Below, piece after piece: positions 42,884 to 53,444 of a stretch of DNA of 64,000 bases. The notes under the pieces are model-generated. The model searched no databases. It had not been told where the DNA came from and saw nothing but the letters and a program-made list of their open reading frames with translations. The stretch spans positions 3,596,001 through 3,660,000 of the forward strand of contig NZ_CP095187.1 of assembly GCF_022965755.1 (NCBI RefSeq), in the 5' to 3' direction. Position numbers and translations under genes: made by a program. This DNA comes from Pseudoxanthomonas sp. F37. Its GTDB lineage: Bacteria > Pseudomonadota > Gammaproteobacteria > Xanthomonadales > Xanthomonadaceae. Position 1 is the stretch's first letter, and every line of letters begins with the position of its first letter.

Positions 42884-44428
42884 TCAGGTGCTCCAGCGGT
42901 ACAGCCAGGTTTCGGACAGCGGCACGTGCCCCTCCAGCACGCGCGCATGCAGTTCGACATCGCGTCCGTCGGCGGTGTCGGCCTGGGGGCGGAACTCGAA
43001 GCTCAGCCGCCAGCCCTGCGTCTCCGGGTTGGGATACACGACCGCACCGCTCACTTCGCCGCGCGCCGCCCAGACATCGGGCTTCAACGTCGCCTCGCGC
43101 GGCATCGAGGCCAGGCGGCCGCCCTCCAGGTCGATCACGACCAGCCGGCGCGCCGGATCGGGCGCGGCGCCGATGCGCGTGTCGCTGACGATGGCCAGGC
43201 CGTCCTTCCAGCGGTGCATGTCGCACCAATGCATGCGGTAGTCGAAGCGGTGCTCGCGGCCGGCGCGCAACGGGCGCTCGGGCCGCCAGAACGCGACGAT
43301 GTTGTCGTGGTACTCGTCGCCGGTGGGAATCTCCACCAGCGTCACCGCGCCCTTGCCCCAGTCGCCCAGGGGTTCGATCCACAGGCTGGGGCGCTGGTGG
43401 TAGCGCGCCTCGATGTCGGCATAGTCGCCGAAGCCGCGCTTGCGCTGCATCAGGCCGAAGCCGCGCGGATGCATGTCCATGAAGGCGCTGGCCTGCACCC
43501 GCGGCGGGTTGCTGAGCGGGCGCCATATCTGGTCGCCGTGGCCGTTGAAGATCGCCAAGCCATCGGAATCGTGCACGGCGGGACGGTAGTCGTCGGTGCC
43601 CACGCGATCGCCGGCATCGAACTCGAACATGCTGGTCAGGGGCGCGATGCCGGCGCGCGCCAGATCCACGCGCGGGTACAGCCTGGACCGCACGTCGATC
43701 ACGGTCTCGGCGCCGGGCTTCATGTCGAAGCGGAACGCACCGGCCACGCTGGGGCTGTCGAGCAGGGCATGCACGACCAGGTGATCCGCCCCGGGTGCCG
43801 GCTGTTCGATCCAGAACGCGCGGAAGACCGGGAACTCCTCGGCGCCGGCATCGCCACTGCCCAGCGCGAGTCCGCGCGCGGAAAGGCCATAGGCGTGTCC
43901 CCTGCCCAGCGCGCGGAAGTAGCTGGCGCCCAGGAAGGCGACCAGTTCGTCGTAGACGCCGGGCGAGTTGAGCGGCGTATGCACGCGGAAGCCCGCAAAG
44001 CCCAGATCGCCGGCGAGTTCGGGCTTGGTTCCCGGCGGGAACGAGAACAGTTCCGGCGCATACGCGATGGGCGTCGCACGGCCTTGGTCCACGCGGTACA
44101 GCTCGACGCGCTGCTTGAACAGGAAGCCGCGGTGGAACATCTGCAACTGGAACGGCAGGCCCTGCTTGCGCCAGATCGCCTGCTGCGGATCGAAGCGCAG
44201 GTCGCGGTACGCGTCGTAGCCGGTGTCCAGCGAGGCGGGCAGCGTCTGGTCCGGTGCGCGATAGGGTTGCCTGGCGAGCGAGCGCGCCAGGGCTGGAACC
44301 GTTTCCACCGTGAAGCGTGTCGAAGTCGTGCCGGCGTCTGCCGATGTCGTCGCCTGCGCCAGCACACGGGGCATGCCGCCCAGCAGTGCCATGGCGAGCG
44401 CGCTCCTGAGTGCGTCCCGTCGCTGCAC
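42884..44428 (-). CDS. opgD: OpgD/OpgG-family periplasmic glucan biosynthesis protein
   Basis: About 514 residues. A twin-arginine-type signal ([17 protein letters not shown]) points to OpgD, which is Tat-exported, rather than the Sec-exported OpgG. The body has the family strings [40 protein letters not shown] and [20 protein letters not shown], with a C-terminal immunoglobulin-like domain. OpgG/OpgD proteins act on the beta-glucan chain made by OpgH and set branching or length. I chose the GTG at 44428, which begins the signal and follows AGAGAA; an ATG frame opens at 44551 but would bury the signal behind 41 residues. It is in an operon with opgH, two bases apart. OpgG remains possible. 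Confidence 0.82.
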   Translation of the reverse strand: MQRRDALRSALAMALLGGMPRVLAQATTSADAGTTSTRFTVETVPALARSLARQPYRAPDQTLPASLDTGYDAYRDLRFDPQQAIWRKQGLPFQLQMFHRGFLFKQRVELYRVDQGRATPIAYAPELFSFPPGTKPELAGDLGFAGFRVHTPLNSPGVYDELVAFLGASYFRALGRGHAYGLSARGLALGSGDAGAEEFPVFRAFWIEQPAPGADHLVVHALLDSPSVAGAFRFDMKPGAETVIDVRSRLYPRVDLARAGIAPLTSMFEFDAGDRVGTDDYRPAVHDSDGLAIFNGHGDQIWRPLSNPPRVQASAFMDMHPRGFGLMQRKRGFGDYADIEARYHQRPSLWIEPLGDWGKGAVTLVEIPTGDEYHDNIVAFWRPERPLRAGREHRFDYRMHWCDMHRWKDGLAIVSDTRIGAAPDPARRLVVIDLEGGRLASMPREATLKPDVWAARGEVSGAVVYPNPETQGWRLSFEFRPQADTADGRDVELHARVLEGHVPLSETWLYRWST

Positions 44429-44498
44429 GCGGTTCTCTGACCGTGGTGAAGCGCACAGTGTAGAGCGCGTGATGTGAGGACCATGACAAGGCGCGCCG

Positions 44499-44554
44499 CA
44501 TGCGGGCCACATCGATGCACCAAAAACATGCGGCGCGCATCGACGCACCAAAAA
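44499..44554. repeat. Two tandem copies of a 28-base repeat
   Basis: Copy 1 (44499-44526) and copy 2 (44527-44554) both begin CATGCGG and end GCACCAAAAA and agree at 24 of 28 positions. They lie between the opgD start and the rpoD terminator. On the minus strand copy 2 supplies part of the terminator T-run. Confidence 0.8.
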
Positions 44555-44579
44555 AAAGCGCGGCCCCGAAGGGCCGCGC
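44550..44579 (-). terminator. Rho-independent terminator of rpoD
   Basis: On the minus strand GCGCGGCCC and GGGCCGCGC form a nine-base-pair stem closed by a TTCG tetraloop, followed by eight T residues, 28 bases after the rpoD stop. Confidence 0.93.
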
Positions 44580-44606
44580 CTGGCGGGTGCATCGCCGCGC
44601 GCCGCG

Positions 44607-46460
<1,854 letters not shown>

Positions 46461-46501
46461 GGAGGTTGCGCCACCGGGGAGTAAGGAAGGGAGAACCCCG
46501 T

Positions 46502-46510
46502 ATTATACCA
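46502..46510 (-). promoter_or_regulatory. Extended -10 promoter of rpoD
   Basis: The minus strand reads TGGTATAAT: a perfect -10 hexamer with an upstream TGn extension, about 42 bases before the rpoD ATG. No convincing -35 is seen at 17 bases, as expected for an extended -10 promoter. Confidence 0.7.
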
Positions 46511-46561
46511 GCGTGGACCGGGTTGGGTTCCTGAATCCCGGCCACCGACAAGGGAAGAACG

Positions 46562-47002
46562 TCACGGCCGCAGCAGGAAGGTCACCGGCCCGTCGTTGAC
46601 GAGGCTGATCACCATATGGGCGCCGAAGCGGCCGGTTTCCACCCGTCCCGGGTGCTTTTGCCTGCAGATTTCCACCAGCCGGTTGAATCCCTGTTCAGCT
46701 TCCTCCGGCGGGGCGGCGGTGGTGAAGCTGGGACGCATGCCCGAGCGTGTATCCGCCGCCAGGGTGAACTGGCTGACCAGCAGCAGGCCACCCTCCGTAT
46801 CGACGAGCGACCGGTTCATCCTGCCGGCCTCGTCGGCGAATACCCGGTACCCCAGCAGGCGCTCGGCCATGCGGGCGATCACGGCCTCGCCGTCGCCCGG
46901 TTCCACGCCCACCAGCGCCAGCAGGCCGGCCCCGACAGCCCCTACGACCTCGCCGTCCACGGTGACGGTGGCCGAGGTGACGCGCTGGATCAGGGACAGC
47001 AT
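46562..47002 (-). CDS. dtd: D-aminoacyl-tRNA deacylase
   Basis: A 146-residue DTD-family enzyme that hydrolyses D-amino acids (and glycine from tRNA-Ala) off mischarged tRNA in the cytosol. The two active-site motifs are present: SQFTLA at residues 77-82 and the C-terminal GPVT at 138-141. Length equals the family norm (about 145). It starts at 47002, divergent from the acyltransferase gene, and ends about 100 bases before rpoD, which has its own promoter. Confidence 0.95.
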   Translation of the reverse strand: MLSLIQRVTSATVTVDGEVVGAVGAGLLALVGVEPGDGEAVIARMAERLLGYRVFADEAGRMNRSLVDTEGGLLLVSQFTLAADTRSGMRPSFTTAAPPEEAEQGFNRLVEICRQKHPGRVETGRFGAHMVISLVNDGPVTFLLRP

Positions 47003-47096
47003 GGCAGGGCTCCGCGGGACGGCGCGACAGCATAGCCGCAGCCTTCGCCCGCGCCGGCGCGCCGGGGGGGGCGGCCCGGTTGGCTACACTGCCCCG

Positions 47097-47996
47097 ATGA
47101 GACCTGCCACGCTCGCCTCCCTCGCCTACCACGCGGCCGCCCTGGTCGGCCGCCTTCCCTGGCCCTGGCTACGCACGCTCGGCGATGCGATGGCCTGGGC
47201 CTGGCGCCGGTCCGACGCCCGCGAGAGCCGGGTGGCGCGGCGCAACCTGGAGATCGCCTTTCCGGACCTGTTGCCCGGACAGCGCGAGGACCTGCACCGG
47301 GCAATCCTGCGCACCACCGCCCGCCAGGCGCTGGAGACGCTGCGCTTCTGGACCCGGCCGCCGGCCGAGAACCTGGGCCTGCTGCGCGAGCGGCACGGCG
47401 AAGCGCTGTATGACGCGGCGCTGGCCAGCGGCAAGGGCGTGATCGTGGCGGCCCCGCATTTCGGCAACTGGGAACTGCTCAACCAGTGGCTGGCCTCGCG
47501 CGGGCCCATCGCGATCGTCTACCGTCCGCCGGAGTCTGCGGCCGGCGACGCCTTCCTGCTGCGGGTGCGCGGCGCGGACAACATCCGCCAGGTGCGCGCG
47601 GAAGGCCCCGCCGTACGCCAGCTCTGGAAGGTCCTGAAGGACGGCGGCGCGGTGGGCATCCTGCCCGACCAGCAGCCGAAGGCGGGCGATGGCGAGTTCG
47701 CCCCCTTCTTCGGCACGCCGGCGCTGACGATGACGCTGGTCTCGCGCCTGGCCGAGCGCACCGGCGCGACGGTGCTGTTCGCCTGGTGCGAGCGGATCGG
47801 GCCCGGGCCGGACTTCGCGCTGCACGTGGAGCCGGCGCCGCCGGGCATCGCCGATCCGGATCCGGTCGCCGCCGTGACCGTGCTCAACCAGGCCGTCGAG
47901 CGCATCGCGCGCCGCGATCCTGCGCAGTACCAGTGGACCTACAAACGCTATACCCTGCGGCCGGAAAGCAGCGGCGAGGACAATCCCTACCGCTGA
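47097..47996 (+). CDS. LpxL/HtrB-family lipid A or lysophospholipid acyltransferase
   Basis: A 299-residue inner-membrane acyltransferase. The catalytic HX4E motif is HFGNWE at residues 121-126, and further family strings are RNLEIAFPDL (49-58), YRPP and LPDQQPKAGDGEFAPFFG, where DQ.P marks the substrate site. These enzymes add secondary acyl chains to Kdo-lipid A. Several paralogues usually exist, so I do not assign lpxL or lpxM. The ATG at 47097 begins the N-terminal amphipathic/hydrophobic helix. It is followed by the Sel1-repeat gene after 23 bases. Confidence 0.88.
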   Translation: MRPATLASLAYHAAALVGRLPWPWLRTLGDAMAWAWRRSDARESRVARRNLEIAFPDLLPGQREDLHRAILRTTARQALETLRFWTRPPAENLGLLRERHGEALYDAALASGKGVIVAAPHFGNWELLNQWLASRGPIAIVYRPPESAAGDAFLLRVRGADNIRQVRAEGPAVRQLWKVLKDGGAVGILPDQQPKAGDGEFAPFFGTPALTMTLVSRLAERTGATVLFAWCERIGPGPDFALHVEPAPPGIADPDPVAAVTVLNQAVERIARRDPAQYQWTYKRYTLRPESSGEDNPYR

Positions 47997-48019
47997 AGGG
48001 GATGGACAAGGGGGAATCG

Positions 48020-49477
48020 ATGCGCGTGCGCGGATGGCTGACAGGATGGTTGGCGGGATGGGTCGTGGTACCGGCGATGGCGGCGCAGGGGCCGGCCGCG
48101 CTGAACGAAGTCTCGCAGGCGTGGGACCGCTACGCGGAGCTGAGCAGCCAGGAAAAGCCGGAGAGCGTCGACCTGCTGGCGGCGTCCAGCCTGGTCCACT
48201 TCGGCTTCCTGCGCGACATGGCGCTGTATGCCTCGCCGGAACAGCTGCGCAGGCTGCCCAGCGGCGACCGCTTCGTGGTCTACCTGCTGCGCGCCACCCA
48301 GCCACCCGACGCGCTCAAGGCGATGGACGACCGCGCGGTGGCGACGCTGTGCATGGTCGAGGGCTGGTCCGGGGTGCAGTCCGCCGGCGAGGACCAGCCC
48401 CTGCTGGCGCTGTCCAATGTCACCGTCATCGATGACCTGGCCGTGGGCGAAGTGGCGCCGCCGACAGAGAGCCAGTTCCAGTTCGGCCCCGTGCTGGTGC
48501 GCGAGGGCGGACAGTGGCGCTACCGCTACGAGTCGATGATGCCGGACGTCTCGGCCTTCATGGACCAGGCCTTCAGGCAGTCCGGGATGGGCGAGGTGCG
48601 CAGCATGGAGCTGGCGCTGGCGACGATGCTGGAAGGCGAGCCCCCCCGTCTGGCGCTGCTGGACCGCACCCCGCTGGACGAGGCGGCCAGGCGCACCCGC
48701 CTCAACGAGGCCTGGCCGGACTACGCCGCGCCGTTGCGCTGGCGCCTGCGCGCGGTGCGCAGCAAGGCCGAGGCCGGCGATGCGTTCGCCCAGTTCGTCT
48801 TCGGCGCGCTGCAGTACGGCGGCGGCATGCCGCAGATGGTGCCCAAGGACACCGCAGAGGGCCTGGCCTGGCTGGAGAAGGCCAGCGAAGGCGGCCATGG
48901 GCAGGCCGCCTGGCTCGCTTCGGTGGCCATCACCGAGACTGGCGGGTTCTCCGAAGACGCCATGCAGCGCGCCCTGCCCCATCTTGCGCGCGCCGCCGCG
49001 CTCGGCACCGAACCGCAGGCCCTGCTGACCATGGCGCAGTACCACCATGATGGACTGGCAGGCATGGCGCGCGATTGCCGGCGGGCCGAGGAGTGGGCCG
49101 CGCGCGCGGAAGAAGCCGGCGCGAAGCAGGCGCGCAACGAACGCGTGTGGATCCTGGCTACCTGCCCGGTACCGGGCCAGCGCGACACCGCCCGCGCCCT
49201 CGAGCTGGCTCAGTTCATGATCCAGCGCAGGGACGAACTGGAGTGGCACGAACTGGACACCGTGGCCGCCGCGCTGGCCGCCAGCGGCGATTTCGCGAAG
49301 GCTACGCAGTTCCAGACCCTGGCCATCGAGAAGATGCTCGCCGACGAGGAACTCTCCCGCGACCTGCGCGGCCCCACGCGGAAGCGGATGGGCGCGCGCC
49401 TGGGCAAGTATCGCAACGGCCGCGATTACGTGCTGGACTACCGGGCCATCGACGAGATGAGGGCAGGCAGGCTGTGA
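48020..49477 (+). CDS. Exported Sel1-repeat-like protein
   Basis: A 485-residue protein with a signal peptide (WLTGWLAGWVVVPAMAA, cleavage near residue 22). The N-terminal half (about 25-240) has no family I recognise. The second half contains Sel1-type helical repeats, for example AGDAFAQFVFGALQYGGG..., DTAEGLAWLEKASEGGHGQAAWL and LLTMAQYHHDG with RRAEEWAARAEEAGAKQA. Such periplasmic repeats mediate protein contacts. AGGGGGAA precedes the ATG at 48020, preferred over one at 48002. The stop TGA overlaps the start of the next gene by one base, giving a compact operon with two PH-domain membrane proteins. Confidence 0.78.
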   Translation: MRVRGWLTGWLAGWVVVPAMAAQGPAALNEVSQAWDRYAELSSQEKPESVDLLAASSLVHFGFLRDMALYASPEQLRRLPSGDRFVVYLLRATQPPDALKAMDDRAVATLCMVEGWSGVQSAGEDQPLLALSNVTVIDDLAVGEVAPPTESQFQFGPVLVREGGQWRYRYESMMPDVSAFMDQAFRQSGMGEVRSMELALATMLEGEPPRLALLDRTPLDEAARRTRLNEAWPDYAAPLRWRLRAVRSKAEAGDAFAQFVFGALQYGGGMPQMVPKDTAEGLAWLEKASEGGHGQAAWLASVAITETGGFSEDAMQRALPHLARAAALGTEPQALLTMAQYHHDGLAGMARDCRRAEEWAARAEEAGAKQARNERVWILATCPVPGQRDTARALELAQFMIQRRDELEWHELDTVAAALAASGDFAKATQFQTLAIEKMLADEELSRDLRGPTRKRMGARLGKYRNGRDYVLDYRAIDEMRAGRL

Positions 49478-49980
49478 TGCAGACCGACACGGACACTTCC
49501 ATGCCCCTGGCGCCCACCGACGCCTGGCAGGCGCTGCCGGCCCGCGGCGCGTGGCTGGCCGCGCTGGGCGGCGCGGCGCTGCTGTTCCCGCTGGCCTTTC
49601 CCGTCTTCTTCGTCTCCCGGGCCACCGATGCGGTGTCGCCGTGGCTGGCCGTGCCGGTGGCCGCGGGCGTGGGCGCGCTGCTGGGCGCCTGGATCGCGGT
49701 GAAGCGGCACCGGCGCACGCGCTGGCGGCTGGACGACCGGGGCTTCGCGGTCCGCCGCGGAAACTGGTGGCAGAGCGAAACCCACGTGCCGATCTCGCGC
49801 GTACAGCACCTGGACGTGAAGCGCGGCCCTCTGGAACGCAGCGCGCGCTTGTCCACGCTGGTGGTGCACACCGCCGGCACGCGCATGGCCGCCGTGTCGC
49901 TGTCGGGGCTGGACGCGGACGACGCCGAGCGCCTGCGCGAACGCCTGGCCACGCAGCTCGACCACGACGACGCGCTGTGA
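49477..49980 (+). CDS. Membrane protein with bacterial PH domain (YdbS-like)
   Basis: A 167-residue protein. Two hydrophobic helices occupy about residues 25-75, followed by a DUF304-type bacterial pleckstrin-homology domain with RWRLDDRGFAVRRGNWWQSETHVPISRVQHLDVKRGPLER (only key parts matter: the W.L...G..V..G and ISR.Q...V pattern). This matches YdbS-family proteins, which pair with YdbT. It starts at the last base of the Sel1 gene stop and its own stop overlaps the next start (GTGA). Function is unknown; Bacillus YdbS/YdbT affect amylocyclicin resistance, which cannot be transferred here. Confidence 0.82.
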   Translation: MQTDTDTSMPLAPTDAWQALPARGAWLAALGGAALLFPLAFPVFFVSRATDAVSPWLAVPVAAGVGALLGAWIAVKRHRRTRWRLDDRGFAVRRGNWWQSETHVPISRVQHLDVKRGPLERSARLSTLVVHTAGTRMAAVSLSGLDADDAERLRERLATQLDHDDAL

Positions 49981-51509
49981 GTGACGGACCCGCCGTGGAG
50001 GCCCACGCGCAGGAACGCCGCCTGCACCCGTGGTCGTGGCTGTTCGTGCTGTTGCAGCAGCTCAAGCAGTTCGTGTTCCCGCTGGTCGCGCTGCTGGTGT
50101 TCGGCGCCCGCAAGGGCGACGACGGCGACCCCTGGCTGGCGTTCGCGCCCGTGATCGGCATCGCGGTACTGGTGGTGCTGGCCATCCTGCAGTACTTCAC
50201 CTACCGCTACGTGATCGGCCGCGACGGCCTGACGGTGCGCGAGGGCCTGCTGCACCGTTCGCGGCGCGAGATTCCCTTCTCCCGGATCCACAACGTGGTG
50301 GTGCACCAGTCGCTGCTGCACCGGATGTTCGGCGTGGCGGAGGTGCGGCTGGAATCCGCAGGCGGCCAGAAGCCGGAAGCGCAGATGCGCGTGCTGGGCC
50401 TGCGCGATGCGCTGGCGCTGGAAGACCTGGCGCGCCACCAGGCCCGCGGCCCCGCGGCGGCGCAGGCCGCCTCACCGGACGGTCCGCCGCAGGCGGGCGA
50501 GGAAACGCTGCTGACGCTGTCGACGGCGGAGGTGATCCGCCTGGGCCTGATCTCCAACCGCGGCATGATCGTGGTGGCGGCGGGCTTCGGCGCGGCCTGG
50601 CAGATCCTGCCGGAGCGGATGATCGAACAGTTCTTCCGCCAGGGCGCGAAGCAGGCCTTCGGGTATGCCGAACAGCTGCACCTGGGCTGGCTGGCCGGCG
50701 CCGCGGGCGTCGCCGCGCTGGTGGTGCTTGCGCTGGCCCTGGTCCGCGCGCTGTCGGTGGTGCTGGCGCTGCTGCAGTTCCACGGGTTCCGCCTGAGCGA
50801 GGACGCACGCCGGCTGATGGTGGAGCGCGGCCTGCTGGCGCGCCTGCGCACCAGCGTGGCGCGCCGGCGCATCCAGGCGTGGACGCTGCACGAAGGCGTG
50901 CTGCACCGGTGGTTCGGCCGCCGCTCGCTGCGCATCGACACGGCGGTGGCCGAGAAGGCCGGCCAGCAGGACCAGCGCGCGCTGAAGGACCTGGCGCCGA
51001 TCGCCACGCCCGAGGCCTGCGATGCGCTGGTCAACCACCTGTTGCCGCATGCGGCATGGCCGCGCGCGGACTGGCGGCCGGTCGCCGCTTCCGCCCGCTG
51101 GCGCCTGGTGTTGCCGACCTTCACCTGGCTGCTGCCGGCGACCGCGCTGGCCGCATGGCACCTGGGTCCCTGGGCCTGGTGCGCCCTGGCCTGGCTGCCG
51201 GCGGCGGCCTATGCCGCACACCGGCAGTCGTCACGGATGGGCTGGTCGCTGGACGGACATCTGGTCGCGGTCCGCAGCGGCTGGTGGTCGCGCTACTGGC
51301 GGTTCGCCGAGATCGACAAGCTGCAGGCGCTGCGTCTGTCGCGCTCGCCGCTCGACCACGCCTGCGGCACCGCATCGCTGTGGCTGGACACCGCCGGCGC
51401 CAACGGCATCGCCGCCCCGCTGGCCCTGCGCTTCGTCCCCGAAGCCGAGGCGCGCGATGCCTTCGAACGGCTGTCGCTGGCCCTGGCGCGCCGGCGGTTG
51501 CGGTGGTGA
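49977..51509 (+). CDS. Membrane protein with tandem bacterial PH domains (YdbT-like)
   Basis: A 510-residue protein with a GTG start at 49977 that overlaps the preceding stop. It contains three DUF304 PH-like units: after the first helix pair (FTYRYVIGRDGLTVREGLLHR, then IPFSRIHNVVVHQSLLHR), in the middle (LQFHGFRLSEDARRLMVERGLL, then RRRIQAWTLHEGVLHR) and at the C-terminus (SSRMGWSLDGHLVAVRSGWW, then RFAEIDKLQALRLSRSPL). Each is preceded by one or two transmembrane helices. This is the YdbT layout. With the YdbS-like neighbour it probably forms a membrane complex of unknown role. Confidence 0.82.
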   Translation: MSDGPAVEAHAQERRLHPWSWLFVLLQQLKQFVFPLVALLVFGARKGDDGDPWLAFAPVIGIAVLVVLAILQYFTYRYVIGRDGLTVREGLLHRSRREIPFSRIHNVVVHQSLLHRMFGVAEVRLESAGGQKPEAQMRVLGLRDALALEDLARHQARGPAAAQAASPDGPPQAGEETLLTLSTAEVIRLGLISNRGMIVVAAGFGAAWQILPERMIEQFFRQGAKQAFGYAEQLHLGWLAGAAGVAALVVLALALVRALSVVLALLQFHGFRLSEDARRLMVERGLLARLRTSVARRRIQAWTLHEGVLHRWFGRRSLRIDTAVAEKAGQQDQRALKDLAPIATPEACDALVNHLLPHAAWPRADWRPVAASARWRLVLPTFTWLLPATALAAWHLGPWAWCALAWLPAAAYAAHRQSSRMGWSLDGHLVAVRSGWWSRYWRFAEIDKLQALRLSRSPLDHACGTASLWLDTAGANGIAAPLALRFVPEAEARDAFERLSLALARRRLRW

Positions 51510-51558
51510 TCCGGCACGGGCGCGGGACCGGGCATCGGTGCCGGCTTCGTTCGCGCGG

Positions 51559-52632
51559 TCAGCGCGACGGCGTGCGTGCCGCCCGGCCCCAGTAGCCCAG
51601 ATCGCGCCGGATCTGCAGCCGCCGCAGCAGGCTCGCCACCGGCTTCCGGCCCAGCGCGCCCAACTCCCCCGCGATCAATGCCTCGGTCGCCGCGATGACG
51701 CGTTGCGAGGACAAGCCATCGCGGAACGGATGGATGTCGTCGGCGTAGGCCGCGAGTGCCGCCCGCAGCGAGGGGGAAGGGTCGAAGGCCTGCCGCAGCA
51801 TCGCGCCGAGCCGGTCGGGCGCATCGAAATCCAGCATGTGCGGCTTGGGCGCGCGATTGCGGAAGGTCACCACCGGCTTGCGCTGCACCACGAATTCGCT
51901 GACCACCGACGTGGTGTCGGCGACCAGCACATCGGCTGCGCGTTGCGCGCTGACCAGGTCCAATGGATCGACGAAGACCGCATGGGGCCCGCACAGGCTG
52001 CGGTAGCGGTCGAACAGCGACGGTGGGCACTTCGGATGCAGCGTCAGCAGCCAGAACCGTCCTCCCTGGGCCACCTCCGCCGCGATGGCGTCGAACAGGT
52101 GCGGCGCAGCGCTCAGGCGTTCGGTGAAGGTGGATGCGAACATCACCACCGGCCGCCCCTGTGCGGCCGCGCGCCAACCGTCGGCCAGCGGGTCGTCGCC
52201 GCGGAACACGGGGTCCAGCTTCGGCCATCCCGTCTCCACCACCTTGAAATGGCCCTCCCGGGCGGCCAGCTCGCTGAAGCGCGCGGTGGTGGCGGGCCCC
52301 TGGGTGCAGTAGAGGTCGAACAGGCCGCGCACACGGAAATGTCCGCGCGCTTCATCGCGCTTCTCGACGTTGAAACCGTGGAACACCTGCACTTTGGCGC
52401 CGGACACGAAGGTGGGCACCCCGTTGGCCGCGCTGAAGACCGCCCGCGGCCGCAAGGCCACCGCCCCGCGCGCGTGGGCGACCGGGCGCACGCCGCCGCG
52501 CAATGCGGCGCCCTTCGCCCCGCCGACGAACCAGGCATGCACGCCGTGCCCGGCGTCTTGCAGGGCGTCCGCCAGCGGTTGCAAGATGGGCAGCGCATAG
52601 CGCTCGGTCCCGAACAGCAGGTACTCCGCCAT
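51559..52632 (-). CDS. CDP-glycerol glycerophosphotransferase-like protein
   Basis: A 357-residue protein with a GT-B-type fold. Visible strings are KVQVFHGFNVEKRDE (HG after a strand, as in TagF-like enzymes), VVMFASTFTERLS, WLLTLHPKCPPS and ADVLVADTTSVVSEFVVQRKPVVTF, where D-TSS-E is the nucleotide/phosphate site of the family. In Gram-negatives such proteins act in surface polysaccharide or LPS synthesis, transferring glycerol- or ribitol-phosphate or a sugar. Start ATG 52632 is four bases from the divergent GT2 start, leaving no promoter space between. Confidence 0.78.
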   Translation of the reverse strand: MAEYLLFGTERYALPILQPLADALQDAGHGVHAWFVGGAKGAALRGGVRPVAHARGAVALRPRAVFSAANGVPTFVSGAKVQVFHGFNVEKRDEARGHFRVRGLFDLYCTQGPATTARFSELAAREGHFKVVETGWPKLDPVFRGDDPLADGWRAAAQGRPVVMFASTFTERLSAAPHLFDAIAAEVAQGGRFWLLTLHPKCPPSLFDRYRSLCGPHAVFVDPLDLVSAQRAADVLVADTTSVVSEFVVQRKPVVTFRNRAPKPHMLDFDAPDRLGAMLRQAFDPSPSLRAALAAYADDIHPFRDGLSSQRVIAATEALIAGELGALGRKPVASLLRRLQIRRDLGYWGRAARTPSR

Positions 52633-52636
52633 CAAC

Positions 52637-53434
52637 GTGTCCTCATCCCGCCCGGCTGCGATATCGGCCTGCATTATCGCGTTCAACGAGGCCGACCGCA
52701 TCGGGGATTGCCTGGCGTCGCTGGATTTCTGCGACGACATCGTGGTGGTGGACTCGTATTCCACCGACAGGACGGTGGAGATCGCGCAGACGATGGGCGC
52801 GCGCGTGCTGCAGCGGCCCTTCGACGGCTTCCGCAGCCAGAAGCAGTACGCCGTCGAACAGGCACGGCACGACTGGGTGCTGTGCCTGGACGCCGACGAG
52901 CGCGTGGGCGACACGCTGCGGGCTTCCATCCTGCAGGCGCGCGCGGAGGGCTTCGGCACGGCCGCGGGTTACCGCTTCGCGCGGCTGTCCGATTATTTCG
53001 GCCGCTTCCTGCGCCACGGCAACGCCTACCCGGACCGGGTGCTGCGGCTGTTCGATCGTCGGCTCGGTGGCTGGCGGGGTACGCGCGAGGTGCACGAGGC
53101 CGCCTCGGTCGATGGCCCGGTGCGGACCCTCGCCGGCGACCTGATCCACTACCCCTACCGGTCCCTGGAGCAACAGCTGGCCAAGACCCAGCGCTACGCG
53201 CGGATGATGGCCGAGCATGATTTGGCCCGTGGGCGACGCGCGACGCTGACCGGGCTGGTGCTGTCTCCCGCCTGGCGCTTCTGGCGCGGCTTCCTGCTGC
53301 GCGGCGGCTTCCGCGATGGCTGGCATGGGCTGGTTTACGCGTACGTGCGTGCCAACTACGTGCGACAGAAGGCGATCATGCTGTGGATGCTCCAGCAGGG
53401 GCTCCCGGTCGCGTCGCCGCCGACCGAAGACTGA
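52637..53434 (+). CDS. GT2-family glycosyltransferase (WaaE/KdtX-like)
   Basis: A 265-residue GT-A glycosyltransferase. The N-terminal fold starts ISACIIAFNEADRIGDCL, with DDIVVVDSYSTDRTVEIA and the DxD region VLCLDADERV (about residues 80-92). The family string VLRLFDRR, then VHEAASV, resembles beta-1,4-glucosyltransferases of the WaaE/KdtX type that act on the LPS inner core. The start is a GTG at 52637; no later start keeps the first strand intact. The next gene begins 11 bases after its stop. LPS core or O-chain assembly is inferred from neighbours. Confidence 0.85.
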   Translation: MSSSRPAAISACIIAFNEADRIGDCLASLDFCDDIVVVDSYSTDRTVEIAQTMGARVLQRPFDGFRSQKQYAVEQARHDWVLCLDADERVGDTLRASILQARAEGFGTAAGYRFARLSDYFGRFLRHGNAYPDRVLRLFDRRLGGWRGTREVHEAASVDGPVRTLAGDLIHYPYRSLEQQLAKTQRYARMMAEHDLARGRRATLTGLVLSPAWRFWRGFLLRGGFRDGWHGLVYAYVRANYVRQKAIMLWMLQQGLPVASPPTED

Positions 53435-53444
53435 GGACGGGCCG

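Noticed and set aside
42884..44551. OpgD/G start at the upstream ATG 44551
   Set aside because: It would put 41 residues, partly from the 28-base repeats and terminator-side DNA, before the twin-arginine signal.
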